Origin: Cranoglanis bouderius
Lineage: Eukaryota; Chordata; Actinopteri; Siluriformes; Cranoglanididae
NCBI GenBank assembly: GCA_023630585.1
Contig: CM042540.1
Location: 8,908,074 to 8,972,073, forward strand
DNA: 64,000 nucleotides
Direction: 5' to 3'
In this document: positions 43,690 through 53,576 of the stretch, piece by piece
How positions within the stretch are numbered: the stretch's first letter is position 1
Layout of the letters: every line of letters starts with the position of its first letter
Notes under the pieces: model-generated
The model's input: only the letters and a program-made list of their open reading frames with translations
Databases searched by the model: none
Told to the model about the DNA's origin: nothing
Position numbers and translations under genes: made by a program

Positions 43690-44100
43690 TCAGCTCAGGT
43701 TAGCATTAAGCATTAAGCAGTGGAATTTATGGTGTCATTTGAGAGGATTGTAAAAATCGTCTCATATTCAACCAAAAATAGCCCAAAATAACAGAAAATC
43801 CCAATTTGGCACAAGACAATAATGCTGTCTGTGAGACTTTTGGCAGTAATGATGCTTCAAGGCAGTCTTTAGGTCTGCTGCTTTCTCCCCCTACTGGTGA
43901 AAACATCAACTACATCACATCCACATTCATCACACAATATTCCCATTCCATTCTAATCTGAAACAGTACAGACTTTAGACACATCCAAACACTGATTAAG
44001 ATGTTGTTGTACTGTGTATAATATATAAAGCCATAAAAGTGTTTAGTCTGTATAGTAATGTTAAAAATAAAAACAATCTACTATACTGTACATGCATAAA
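43690..44100. other. Intron 4 sequence, nothing recognised
   Basis: No supported feature. Confidence 0.45.
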
Positions 44101-44103
44101 GTA

Positions 44104-45190
44104 CTATGCATTCAGAGCCACTCACTTTTTTCATCATTTTGTTATATTATAGTTATATTGTTTTGATTTTTTTTTTCTCATTGACCTGCAAAATATACTC
44201 CATAAAAAAAAAAATTAAAAAAAGAATGTGTTTTCACAGTTTTATAAAAAATATTGAAAGGAGATAACTTAAATATAACAATTAATTACACTGCCTGTCA
44301 ACGTTTTTATTTATTTATTTTAATATCCTATATTTTTCATTTTTGTTTACATGACAAAATAAAGAAAAACATACTCTAATACATAATTTAAATATTAATC
44401 ATAATTTTAAAAATCTAACTGAAGAACAGAAAGTATGTTGTAAATTATGAAATGCTACTTAAGTTATTTTGTTGGAATAAGCTTGATGCAATCTTATCTA
44501 ATCGGAAAAGGCTAAAATCCTTAACACTCTAATTAGGTCCCTTAGTCTCACCACATATTTATGTTTTACAGTTAATTCCAGCACTGTCTATGAGCCTTTT
44601 ATCTACAGGCTTAACGGTTTTACCCTCCAAGTACTCTTCCTTTTAATAAAGCACTCATTTAGAGTTTCATTAGGATCTGTGAGTGAGCAGTTAATATTTC
44701 AGCAGTCTTTATTTCATTGCTATTCTGTATCATTATATGGTTAGAGGTACTGTATGTCTATATAAAAGCGCCCACAGATCATAGTGCATGACAGGTTGTC
44801 CATCAACCTCTGAGGCAAGTTAAAAATAAAATAAAAATAAAATCTGCAGCTTTAAGGGTCCAGAGACTCTTCCTAGAGCTGCCGCCCAGCCAAACTGATC
44901 AAACTGGGAAGAAGGGCTTCAGTCACAGAGGTGACTAAGAACACAAAGGTCAATTTGACAGAACTCCAGTGTTTCTATGTGGAAAAAGGAGAACCTTCCA
45001 GAAGGGTGAGCATCTCTGCAGAACTCCACAAATTAGAATATTATGATGAAATAGCTTCTCAGTAAAAGAGACCTAAAGGACTATCAGACCGTGGGAAACT
45101 AAATTCCATGGTCCGATGACATGAAGACTGAACTCTTAAGCCTGAATGTTAAGAGAGGAAACCAGGCATTGCAATTCACCTGGCCAGTAG
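44104..45190 (+). pseudogene. Old Tc1/mariner remnants, mosaic
   Basis: Near 44104-44170, gcattcagagccactcactt and ttttgttatattatag resemble a Tc1 inverted repeat. From about 44870 to 45185 there is decayed transposase: gagctgccgcccagccaaac, cagtcacagaggtgactaag, gagaaccttccagaagggtg, catggtccgatgacatgaag and ggaaaccaggcattgcaatt follow the usual Tc1 order. An unrelated-looking block (44466-44705) lies between them. Confidence 0.6.
44466..44705 (-). repeat. 240-bp repeat, inverted partner of 53577-53790
   Basis: The reverse complement contains cagatcctaatgaaactcta, aaatgagtgctttattaaaa, ttggagggtaaaaccgttaa and attagataagattgcatcaa, which match in order a plus-strand segment at 53577-53790. 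Confidence 0.65.
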
Positions 45191-45194
45191 CATC

Positions 45195-45860
45195 ATAAAG
45201 GTGAATCAGCGAAGCACAGAGTAAAACAGTCTGCGGATTTGTGTAAATTTGGCACAAAGATACCTACAATGCTTGAGTGCGTGACAAAGTAAAATACATC
45301 AGAAGTGTTAAATCCATTAACAAAAAGGACAAAAAGATTCATCACAGAAGTTATACATTGGGGAAGTGAAAACCAGATTACACTTTTTTTTTCTTTTCTT
45401 AAGATGTGTTTTAAAATTAGACAGTGTGTGATAGACAGATGAAGAAGAAAAGGTTTGCTCCCCTAGACCATGAAGATTAGATGGAGGGAGAGTGAACAAG
45501 GCAGAAAGAAGAGGATTTAACACTACGCTGAGGTTGGTTAGACTGGAGAGAGTGAGATTATTGAGGGCTTTATAAATGGAAAAAGAGGAACGTGTACTTT
45601 TATAAGGAGTGTAAAATAAATGCTGATGGTACAAATGGTATTCATGGTCTTTATAATGTCTGCATGAAACGTATACAAACATAAATATGTTTTGACTATA
45701 AAAAATAATTACAGACCCTCAGATTTACTCAGATTTATTTTTTAAAAATCTGAAAATTAGGCACATCATTTACATGTACAATATTATTTTGCCTATTTAT
45801 AGGAGCCAGATAGTTTAGTTTAGTTTAGAACTTTCCACCCACAGAACCCATTTTATTAAT
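45195..45860. other. Intron 4 sequence with one unassigned ORF
   Basis: A 121-codon minus-strand ORF (45682-45317) has a lysine-rich end and no similarity that I can support. It could be a decayed transposon piece. Confidence 0.4.
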
Positions 45861-45865
45861 GTCAT

Positions 45866-46185
45866 TAGGCCTCGCATCTCCGGGGTTGGGGGGGCAAATC
45901 CCACCTCTGTCCTGTCTGCACCGAGTTTGCATGTTCTTCCCGTGCATTGGGGGTTTCCTCCGGGTACTCCTGTTTCCTCCCCCAGTCCAAAGACATGTGT
46001 TGTAGGCTGATTGGCATCTCTAGATTGCCTGTAGTGTGTGAATATGTGTGCGATTGTGCCCTTCGATGGGTTGGCACCCCATCCAGGGTGTCCCCCACCT
46101 TGTGCCCCAAGTTTCCTGGGAAAGGCTCCAGGCTCCCCGCGACCCTGTGTAGGATAAGCGGTAGGGAAAATGGATGGATGGAAGT
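45866..46185 (-). repeat. Common fish interspersed repeat (minus strand)
   Basis: Complement of the 14.2-kb family, better preserved: tgcatgttcttcccgtgcat, ggtttcctccgggtactcct, gtccaaagacatgtgttgta, ggttggcaccccatccaggg and gataagcggtagggaaaatg followed by gatggatgg. Confidence 0.75.
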
Positions 46186-46579
46186 TATGTCTTGTCATTT
46201 TTATAGTAAAAAAAAAAAACAAAAAACATAAACTTCAATTTATATTTATGTTTAGCAATGATAAATAAATCATAATAGATAAATGATAAACAAATAAATG
46301 TACATTATTACTCCATTTTTATCCTTATAAAAGGATAAATAATTAGTGACAATTTTGTGTATGAAAATCCTCAGCCATGCACAAAAAATGCTTACTAATT
46401 CATCTCACTTGACAGTACTGTAAAATAAATGAAGCCCCCACAGTATCTTTTTGTTAGTTTCATATTATCACAGTAATGACCTACTGTCTACTTTTCACTG
46501 GGATAAAAAGATAAAATCGAGATTTGAATTTTTGAGATTTGTATGTAAGGTCCTGATTTAGCTTTTTTCACTGCAACTA

Positions 46580-46830
46580 CCTCAGCTTGATGTTGCACAC
46601 CATTGCACTGCACATATCTGCACTTTGTATCACATACAGTTCATACATTTTTTGCCATCTATCTTTTATATCTTTTTATATTTATATAGATTTTTTTTCT
46701 ATTTCTAAGCAAGTAAATTCTGTTTTTATGTCAATTCTGTTTATGTCACCGGACAGTCGTAAAAAGCATTTCGCTGCACGTCGTACTGTGTATGGTTGTG
46801 TGTCGGACCAATTAAATTTGATTTGATCTC
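46580..46830 (+). mobile_element. LINE 3' tail fragment
   Basis: gcacaccattgcactgcaca, gtaaaaagcatttcgctgca, cgtcgtactgtgtatggttg and the end caattaaatttgatttgatc resemble the 3' end of a common fish LINE that terminates in short TTTGA-type repeats. Only about 250 bp remain. Confidence 0.5.
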
Positions 46831-46834
46831 ATTT

Positions 46835-47468
46835 TTAAAATCTCACATTTATAATTTCAAATTATATCTTCCCCCTAGCAAGTTCAACACAGTGAAAATC
46901 CATTGGCAAATTGTTGTAGATACATCTCAGAAAAATTATATTTTATTTTATGAAACATTTACACAGTTAAAATATACTAAATTCAATTCACATTCATTTA
47001 TAACAGATTTGTTTCATTCCCCAGGCTAATGCTGACATCTTGTGGCAGCATGTAAGCAGTGAACATGAAAGTCAATTGAGCTCCTGCAGTACACACATGC
47101 AAATTGATGAATTTCAAACATCGACAGCAGCAAAAAAAAAGCAATGGACCCAAACAAATCAACTCCCTTTCATGTAAAAACAATAAGAGTGCCTCAATCA
47201 ATCACAGAAATGTTGCATTATAGTCTTCCTAACACTTCTGCACACTCATGCAAGCCCAGCTGTGATCCTGTCTGTCCAGCGTTCTGTGTGGTTTAGTCAT
47301 TTTCTGCTCTAACACATCGATTTGGCCCATCAGCTCGGGACCAGGCTTAGCGGGTGTGTTAAAGCAGTGAAATCATCAAACTGTGATGCACAGGAGCACA
47401 GATGGAGATCCCTGACAGAGATAAACAAGTGCAGGTTATAAAATAGGTTCGTCAGAACTGTGGTCTGT
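46835..47468. other. Intron 4 sequence, nothing recognised
   Basis: No transposon terminus, exon or tandem array that I can support. Confidence 0.45.
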
Positions 47469-47470
47469 TA

Positions 47471-48037
47471 AACCCTCACCAGCCAGTTTAATAGGAACAC
47501 CTGTACTTCTGCTCAACCAATCAGGTGATGTTTTTATAGTCTTCGACTGTCTAGTTTCAGTGAGTCTGAACCCACTGTAGCCTGCAGATTCCTGTTTGAG
47601 GCTGACAGGAGTTGAACCTGATGTGGTCTTCTGCTGTTGTAGCTCATCCTCCTCAAGGTTTGATGTATTTTACATTCTGAAATGCTTTTCTGTTCACCAT
47701 GGTTGTACAGTGGGTATTTGAGTCACTATACACTTCCTCTCAGCTAGAACCAGTCTGGCTATTCTGTTCTGACTTCTCTCATCAACAAGGTGCTTCCACC
47801 TGCGGAACTGCTGCTCACAGGATGTTTTTTTCACTCACATATAATCTGAAATTTTCAGTTTCTGAAATAATCCAACCAGCTCGTCTGTCCTGGTCAAATA
47901 ATATTTTCCCCCATTACCTGAAGCTCTTGACCTATACCTGCTTGATTTTTTGCAATGCACTGCTGCAACATGATTAGCCGATCAGATGATTGAATGAGCA
48001 GGGATGCAGGTGTTCCTATTGAACTGGCTGGTGAGTG
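47471..48037 (-). mobile_element. Internally deleted Tc1 transposon (567 bp)
   Basis: Left end aaccctcaccagccagttta and right end gaactggctggtgagtg are inverted repeats next to TA (47469-47470 and 48038-48039). The inside matches the complement of a common fish Tc1 (gctcgtctgtcctggtc near 47878, cattctgttctgactt near 47760) with most of the transposase missing. Confidence 0.8.
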
Positions 48038-48343
48038 TATAGCATATACTTATATAGTTGTGTATTATATTAATAATATAAACTTGTATTTTGTTTTTTT
48101 TTTTCTTTGTTCAGAACAAAAAAAACTATCAGTTTCTAGATGAACTATATTCACGAAATTTAAAAATTTAATTCAATTATTAGAAATGTGCATTCCAGAC
48201 TCTTACAGAGGAATTTCCCAAAATGTTGATAATTGCTGGATATTTGATTAAATTGATTGATTTCTGATGAAAAACATTTTGATATTTATTTAGATTCAGA
48301 TTGATACATTTACAGGAATAATAGGCTTATAATATGCTGTGTG

Positions 48344-49127
48344 TGTTAGGTTTCCTCTTCTCCAGCCCTCGTTACGCTGCAAAGTGTGACGAGTGGCGTG
48401 CTTCCGCATTCCAGCACAATTCATTCATGAACTCATGTTTTGTTTACTTTTGCCATGTGCTTGGTGTTGTCATCGTCATGTCTCCGCCTCCTGTGTTTCC
48501 CCATGTGCTTTTGTTTTTGTTTTGTGTCATGTCTCCGCGTCCTTATTTCTTATTGGTTATGTTCTTCTCATTCATTTTGTGTAATTATCGTTTCCAGGTG
48601 TCGCTGATGTGATCTTCTTTCTGTTTTAATCAACTCTGTGTTTAAATACGCCACTCCATCTCCGCTCCGGGGCAGAGTATTATTATAGTTTAGATACCGT
48701 GCACTTTGTTCCGGTGATTTCCAGATCACCCGTCTACATTATTATAGTTTTGCCTTAGTTCCATGTTGATGTGTGTAACCGTGCGATTTGTTCCGTGATT
48801 TCCAGATCACCCTTCGAGCGTTAGTAAAGTATATTCTAGTGCATTAAAGTTTAACCTTGCGATTTGTTCCGTGATTTCCAGATCACCCTTCGAGCGTTAG
48901 TAAAGTATATTCTAGTGTATTAAAGTTTAACCTTGCGATTTGTTCCGTGATTTCCAGATCACCTTTCGAGCATTAGTGTATCGTTGATGTGTTTATATAC
49001 ATTTATGTTTATTATTATGTTGAGCAACGTCCTTTATGTTTTATTTTTTTTCACCGTACCTAATAAACTGAACACTTTCCCCTGCAATTGCATCCTGCTC
49101 ATCCCTTTCACCCTACGGGTCGTAACA
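48344..49127 (+). repeat. 5' long terminal repeat (784 bp)
   Basis: TG...CA ends. It includes a TATA-like ttaaatacgcc near 48643, tandem 76-bp units starting aaccgtgcgatttgttccg at 48777, 48853 and (partial) 48929, and a polyadenylation signal aataaa near 49062. It is longer than the 3' LTR mainly by one 76-bp unit. Confidence 0.95.
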
Positions 49128-49144
49128 GAATACTCCGCCCAAAA

Positions 49145-49308
49145 ATGGATGCAGCGGGGAAAGTGAGGGTACGCCACGCCACGCCACGCCATGCCACATT
49201 GAAAATGCCTGCACATAATTCCTTTTTTTTTTCCCTCAATGGACTTTCGTTTATCCCCCAGATGATTATGACAGCTTTGCCACTTGGCCACAATGTTTTT
49301 TTTTGCAG
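49145..49308 (+). other. Possible short first coding exon and intron of the LTR-element ORF
   Basis: ATGGATGCAGCGGGGAAA (49145-49162) is followed by gtgagg. At 49308 a T-run ends in gcag, and the next codon GCG continues the Gag-like frame exactly. Removing 49163-49308 (146 nt) would give MDAAGK-AQIYFLSLED, a plausible Gag start, and would explain why the long ORF has no ATG of its own at the right place. Prediction only. Confidence 0.45.
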
Positions 49309-52104
49309 GCGCAGATTTATTTTTTGAGTTTGGAGGACCCCAAGCCTGACGAAGAACAGTGGTTGGGGTTCCTCCTCTCTCGTCTGGTCGGCTCTGCTCG
49401 CCAATGGGCAAAGCTCCACCTCGCCAGTAGATCCACGAAGCTCCAGACAGTTTCGGGCTTTGTGGATCTACTGGTCCAGGGGTTCGGAAGCCCAGACTTC
49501 CAACCCGACCTCAGGACCTTTTTGGGGAAGGATCGTCTGGGCGACCGACCTAGCCACTCTTTTCTGGAATATTATGAGAGTAAGCGGGCTAACATGGCGG
49601 CCTGCACCTCTCATCCCCTGACCCAGGAGTGTACCACCGAGGGATGCACCCGACCAGCCATCCTGCAGTGCCCCACCTGCAGGAACCAGGGAGTAAGGAG
49701 CAGCTACTTCTGCTCCCAAAGCTGTTTTAAGGGCAGCTGGCGGGTGCATAAGCGGCTCCACAGGCGGGCACCCTCGGAGCTCCAGCAGGAGGCCCAGCAG
49801 GAGATCTCCTCAAGGGAGCTGCACCTGGAGGTTAACGTGGTGATCTCCAGCCCCGAGCTCCAGCAGGAGGCCGAGCAGGAGGTCTTCTCAAGGGAGCTGA
49901 ACAAGGAGGTCGACGTGGCGACCTCCAGCCCCGAGCTCCAGCCGGAGGCCCAGCAGAAGGTCTCCACAGCGGAGCTGCACAAGGAGGTCGACGTGGCGAC
50001 CTCCAGCCCCGAGCTCCAGCCGGAGGCCCAGCAGAAGGTCTCCACAGCGGAGCTGCTCAGGGAGGTCGACGTGGCGACCTCCAGCCCCGAGCTCCAGCCG
50101 GAGGCCCAGCAGAAGGTCTCCACAGCGGAGCTGCTCAGGGAGGTCGACGTGGCGACCTCCAGCCCCGAGCTCCAGCCGGAGGCCCAGCAGAAGGTCTCCA
50201 CAGCGGAGCTGCTCAGGGAGGTCGACGTGGCGACCTCCAGCCCCGAGCTCCAGCCGGAGGCCCAGCAGAAGGTCTCCACAGCGGAGCTGCTCAGGGAGGT
50301 CGACGTGGTGACCTCCAGCCCCGAGCTCCAGCCGGAGGCCCAGCAGAAGGTCTCCACAGCGGAGCTGCTCAAGGAGGTCAACGTGGCAACCTCCAGCCCC
50401 GAGCTCCAGCCTGAGGCCCAGCAGAAGGTCTCCACAGCGGAGCTGCTCAGGAAGGTTAACAAGGCGACCTCCAGCCCCAAGCAGCAGCCAGGGATTCAAG
50501 AGGAAACCTCCTCTCCTGGCCTGCTTACACCAGAGGTTCGAGAAGAAACCTCTGCCCTGTCCGTGTCTGAGGTCCATGGGATGACCTCTTCTCAAGCTAG
50601 TCCATGTCCAAGTCCATGTCCAGGTTCCTGCTCTAATCCCAGTTCATGTCCAAGTCCATGTCCAGGTTCCTGCCCTAATCCATGTCCAAGCCCATGTCCA
50701 TGTCCAGATTTTTGCCCTATTCCAAGGCCAATCTCTGAGCCAGTTCTCAGGCAGGTTCCCCGTCAGGTTCCCAGTCCTGCTCCCGTTCCCAGTTCCAGTC
50801 TAGTTCCTTGTCCAAGTCCAGGTTCCGAACCTGTTCCTAGTCCAGTTCCAAGTCCTAGTCCAAGTTCCGACACTGTTCCTAGCCCAGTTCCTAGTTCAGT
50901 TCCTAGTCCAGTTCCAAGTCCAAGTCCAGGTTCCGACCATGTTCCTAGCCCAGTTCCTAGTTCAGTTCCTAGTCCACTTCCAAGTCCAAGTCCAGGTTCC
51001 GACCATGTTCCTAGCCCAGTTCCTAGTTCAGTTCCAAGTCCAGTTCCTGATTTCTATGCTGGCTACATAGGTTTGATTTCGGGATGGGTGTTTGCTCTCC
51101 TTCACAGTTCAGAGGCTGATTTACCTCCCAGCTCCGCTTCTAACCCAGCTTCCTCCTCTGTCTCCAGCCCTGTCTCCTTCTCTGTCTCCAGCCCTGTCTC
51201 CTCCTCTGTCTCCAGCCCTGTCTCCAGCACTGTCCCTTCCTCTGTCTCCAGCCCAATCTCCAATGCTATCTCCAACCAAGTTTTGGATTTTGTCTATGGT
51301 TTTGGGTCTAACCTAGATCTCTGTCCAGTCTCGAAGTCTGTTTCCACGTCTTTCTTGAAGTCTGTTTCCACGTCTTTCTCGAAGTCTGTTTCCACGTCTT
51401 TCTCCAAGTCTGTCTCGAAGTCTGTTTCCAAGTCTGTCTCGAAGTCTGTTTCCAAGTCTGTCTCGAAGTCTGCTTTCACGTCTGTTTCCAAGTCTGTCTC
51501 GAAGCCTGTTTCCAAACCTTTCTCCGACTCGGTTTCCAAGCCTTTCTCAGAGTCTGTTTCCAAGCCTGTCTCTGATCCAGGTGCCAGAACAGACTCCGAT
51601 CCTGGTTCCAGAGCAGACTCCGATCCTGGTTCCAGAGCAGACTCCGATCCTGGTTCCAGAGCAGACTCCGATCCTGGTTCCAGAGCAGACTCTGATCCTG
51701 GTTCGAGGTCGAGCTCCAGGTCAAGCACCAGGTCACACGCAGCTCCGAGATCCAGGCCCAGCACCAGGTCACACACAGCTCCGAGATCCAGGCCCAGCTC
51801 CAGGTCACGCGCAGCTCCGAGATCCAGGCCCAGCACCAGGTCACGCGTAGCTCCGAGATCCAGGCCCAGCACCAGGTCACGCGCAGCTCCAAGATCCAGA
51901 CCAAGTTCTCATCCAAGTTCTTGTCCAAGTTCTCAAGGAAAACCCGACACGTTCTGCTCGGGTTACGGGACACTGGACATAACCAGCCTCAGGTCCTGGA
52001 GGGCAGAGGTTAGGATCCTGCCCAGGGGCCCAGGTCCACCAAAGTGGACAGAACTTGCGGCGCTTCGGGAGCCGCGCGTTGGGGGTGGGGGGGGGCTCTG
52101 TTAG
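49309..52104 (+). CDS. Chimeric retrotransposon ORF: Gag-like, METAP1-type C6H2 zinc finger, 26-residue repeats, low-complexity tail
   Basis: Open for about 930 codons. Residues are counted from codon 49303 (TTG, not a real start). Residues 3-95 are Gag-like (LSRLVGSARQWAKLHL, FVDLLVQGFGSPDF, DRPSHSFLEYYESKRA). Residues 98-156 are MAACTSHPLTQECTTEGCTR PAILQCPTCRNQGVRSSYFC SQSCFKGSWRVHKRLHRRA, with Cys 110, 115, 123, 126, 137, 141 and His 149, 153: the complete C6H2 set of the METAP1 N-terminal finger. Residues 159-392 are nine 26-aa repeats. Then come Cys/Pro/Ser, Pro-Val-Ser, SVSK, DPGSRADS and SRPSTRSRAAPR arrays. No ATG opens the frame before the zinc finger; see the proposed splice at 49163-49308. 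The stop (52102-52104) is in the LTR. Function unknown; nucleic-acid or ribosome contact is a guess from the finger. Confidence 0.85.
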   Translation, partial: AQIYFLSLEDPKPDEEQWLGFLLSRLVGSARQWAKLHLASRSTKLQTVSGFVDLLVQGFGSPDFQPDLRTFLGKDRLGDRPSHSFLEYYESKRANMAACTSHPLTQECTTEGCTRPAILQCPTCRNQGVRSSYFCSQSCFKGSWRVHKRLHRRAPSELQQEAQQEISSRELHLEVNVVISSPELQQEAEQEVFSRELNKEVDVATSSPELQPEAQQKVSTAELHKEVDVATSSPELQPEAQQKVSTAELLREVDVATSSPELQPEAQQKVSTAELLREVDVATSSPELQPEAQQKVSTAELLREVDVATSSPELQPEAQQKVSTAELLREVDVVTSSPELQPEAQQKVSTAELLKEVNVATSSPELQPEAQQKVSTAELLRKVNKATSSPKQQPGIQEETSSPGLLTPEVREETSALSVSEVHGMTSSQASPCPSPCPGSCSNPSSCPSPCPGSCPNPCPSPCPCPDFCPIPRPISEPVLRQVPRQVPSPAPVPSSSLVPCPSPGSEPVPSPVPSPSPSSDTVPSPVPSSVPSPVPSPSPGSDHVPSPVPSSVPSPLPSPSPGSDHVPSPVPSSVPSPVPDFYAGYIGLISGWVFALLHSSEADLPPSSASNPASSSVSSPVSFSVSSPVSSSVSSPVSSTVPSSVSSPISNAISNQVLDFVYGFGSNLDLCPVSKSVSTSFLKSVSTSFSKSVSTSFSKSVSKSVSKSVSKSVSKSVSKSAFTSVSKSVSKPVSKPFSDSVSKPFSESVSKPVSDPGARTDSDPGSRADSDPGSRADSDPGSRADSDPGSRADSDPGSRSSSRSSTRSHAAPRSRPSTRSHTAPRSRPSSRSRAAPRSRPSTRSRVAPRSRPSTRSRAAPRSRPSSHPSSCPSSQGKPDTFCSGYGTLDITSLRSWRAEVRILPRGPGPPKWTELAALREPRVGGGGGLC
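49777..50478 (+). repeat. 78-bp tandem repeat, nine units, in frame
   Basis: Each unit encodes 26 residues of the type ELQPEAQQKVSTAELLREVD VATSSP. Units 1-2 are diverged; units 3-9 are near-identical. A partly related unit follows. High GC and stop-free on several frames, so antisense ORFs here are shadows. Confidence 0.95.
51326..51895 (+). repeat. Coding simple-sequence arrays (SVSK, DPGSRADS, SRPSTRSRAAPR)
   Basis: Short in-frame tandem arrays: 12-nt-based tctgtctcgaag-type units (51326-51545), 24-nt gatcctggttccagagcaga-type units (about 51597-51705) and 36-nt units encoding APRSRPSTRSRA (about 51735-51890). Confidence 0.9.
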
Positions 52105-52798
52105 GTTTCCTCTTCTCCAGCCCTCATTACGCTGCAAAGTGTGACGAGTCGCGTGCTTCCGCATTCCAGCACAATTCATTCATGAACTCATGTTTTGTTT
52201 ACTTTTGCCATTTGCTTGGTGTTGTCATAGTCACGTCATGTCTCCGCCTCCTGTGTTTCCCCATGTGCTTTTGTTTTTGTTTTGTGTCATGTCTCCGCCT
52301 CCTTATTTCTTATTGGTTATGTTCTTCTCATTCATTTTGTGTAATTATCGTGTCCAGGTATCGCTGATGTGATCTTCTTTCTGTTTTAATCAACTCTGTG
52401 TTTAAATACGCCACTCCGTCTCCGCTTTGGGCGGAGTATTATTATAGTTTAGATACCGTGCACTTTGTTCCGGTGATTTCCAGATCACCCTTCTAGATTA
52501 TTATAGTTTTGCCTTAGTTCCATGTTGATGTGTGTAACCGTGCGATTTGTTCCGTGATTTCCAGATCACCCTTCGAGCGTTAGTAAAGTATATTCTAGTG
52601 CATTAAAGTTTAACCTTGCGATTTGTTCCATGATTTCCAGATCACCTTTCGAGCGTTAGTATATCGTTGATGTGTTTATATACATTTATGTTTAGCGAAG
52701 TCCTTTATGTTTTATTTTTTTTCACTGTACCTAATAAACTGAACACTTTCCCCTGCAATTGCATCCTGCTCATCCCTTTCACCCTACGGGTCATAACA
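52099..52798 (+). repeat. 3' long terminal repeat (700 bp)
   Basis: Near-identical to the 5' LTR apart from one fewer 76-bp unit, a small deletion near 52694 and scattered substitutions. Its first six bases (TGTTAG) supply the stop codon of the internal ORF. Confidence 0.95.
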
Positions 52799-52803
52799 GT
52801 GTG

Positions 52804-53570
52804 AAAGAAAGGCTGATTTTTGTCAATCTAAAATGAGATAATGGCGTGTAATAAAGCTATTTTGTTCCTCTGTTGCCCGAATAATTATGATAAATAATCA
52901 TGATTTCGACATTGTACAACATAATTATGATTATCATTCCAGCTATTGTCATGCAGCTCTATTAGACAAAGTGAAGTGTTTGGTTTCTGAATAAAGAGTT
53001 AATTACTCAAAATGTTGGCCACTGAGGTGTAACGATTCATTTACAAGCCATCACAAATTGGAAAAAAACACAAATGGCTAGGTGTATACTTACTTATAAT
53101 TCATCACACAGAGAAGCTTTCGAAGTTATAATGCTCTAATAATCTAAAATCTAATAATCACAAGTCCCTAACCTCATTAAACCTTTTTGGTAGGCTAATA
53201 TGTGGCTAATTTGTGGTATTAGTCAGAGGATGGGGTCTAATTGCATATATGGAGAGGCAGGAATCGGATTCATCCATATAAAATATTTTTGGGTCTGAAT
53301 AAGCTCATTCTTAACAGCATGCTATGACAAGATGATCTTTTCTGTGTTATTAAAGCCCCTAGCAACATGCTTCAATTATTTGTTTAAAAAAAAAAGCAAC
53401 AGTAATGATCTGTCATTTAATCAGCATTCACCAGAACTAGATCCAAGAGATACACACTGTCTATCAAAAGTTTTTGAACCCCCTAGAATTTATGTTTTAT
53501 TACAGTTTAATCACGATTACTGCAACAGGCCAAACAAAATGATACAGAATAGCAATTAAATAAGGAGAAC
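52804..53570. other. Intron 4 sequence, nothing firmly recognised
   Basis: A block near 53460-53485 (tatcaaaagtttttgaaccc) resembles a Tc1 inverted-repeat end but no partner is defined. Confidence 0.45.
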
Positions 53571-53576
53571 TAAATT

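Larger units (their letters stand above)
48344..52798 (+). mobile_element. Non-autonomous Gypsy-like LTR retrotransposon carrying a METAP1-like zinc finger
   Basis: Two long direct repeats (48344-49127 and 52099-52798) start TGTTAGG and end TAACA, bounded by a 5-bp duplication gtgtg (48339-48343 and 52799-52803). The interior (2,971 bp) holds one long plus-strand ORF and no protease, RT, RNase H or integrase. A G-rich purine tract (about 52080-52095) precedes the 3' LTR. I could not recognise a standard primer-binding site after the 5' LTR. It lies antisense to B3GLCT in intron 4. The Gag-like segment suggests mobilisation in trans by a Ty3/Gypsy partner (inference). Confidence 0.95.

Noticed and set aside
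49560..49790. A genuine exon of the host METAP1 gene
   Set aside because: The finger is inside an LTR-bounded element, continuous with Gag-like and repeat coding, with no flanking splice sites and no METAP1 catalytic sequence nearby.
49704..50595. Two long minus-strand ORFs opposite the 78-bp repeat array
   Set aside because: They exist because the repeat unit is GC-rich, a multiple of three and stop-free on several frames. The plus strand carries the Gag-like and zinc-finger coding.
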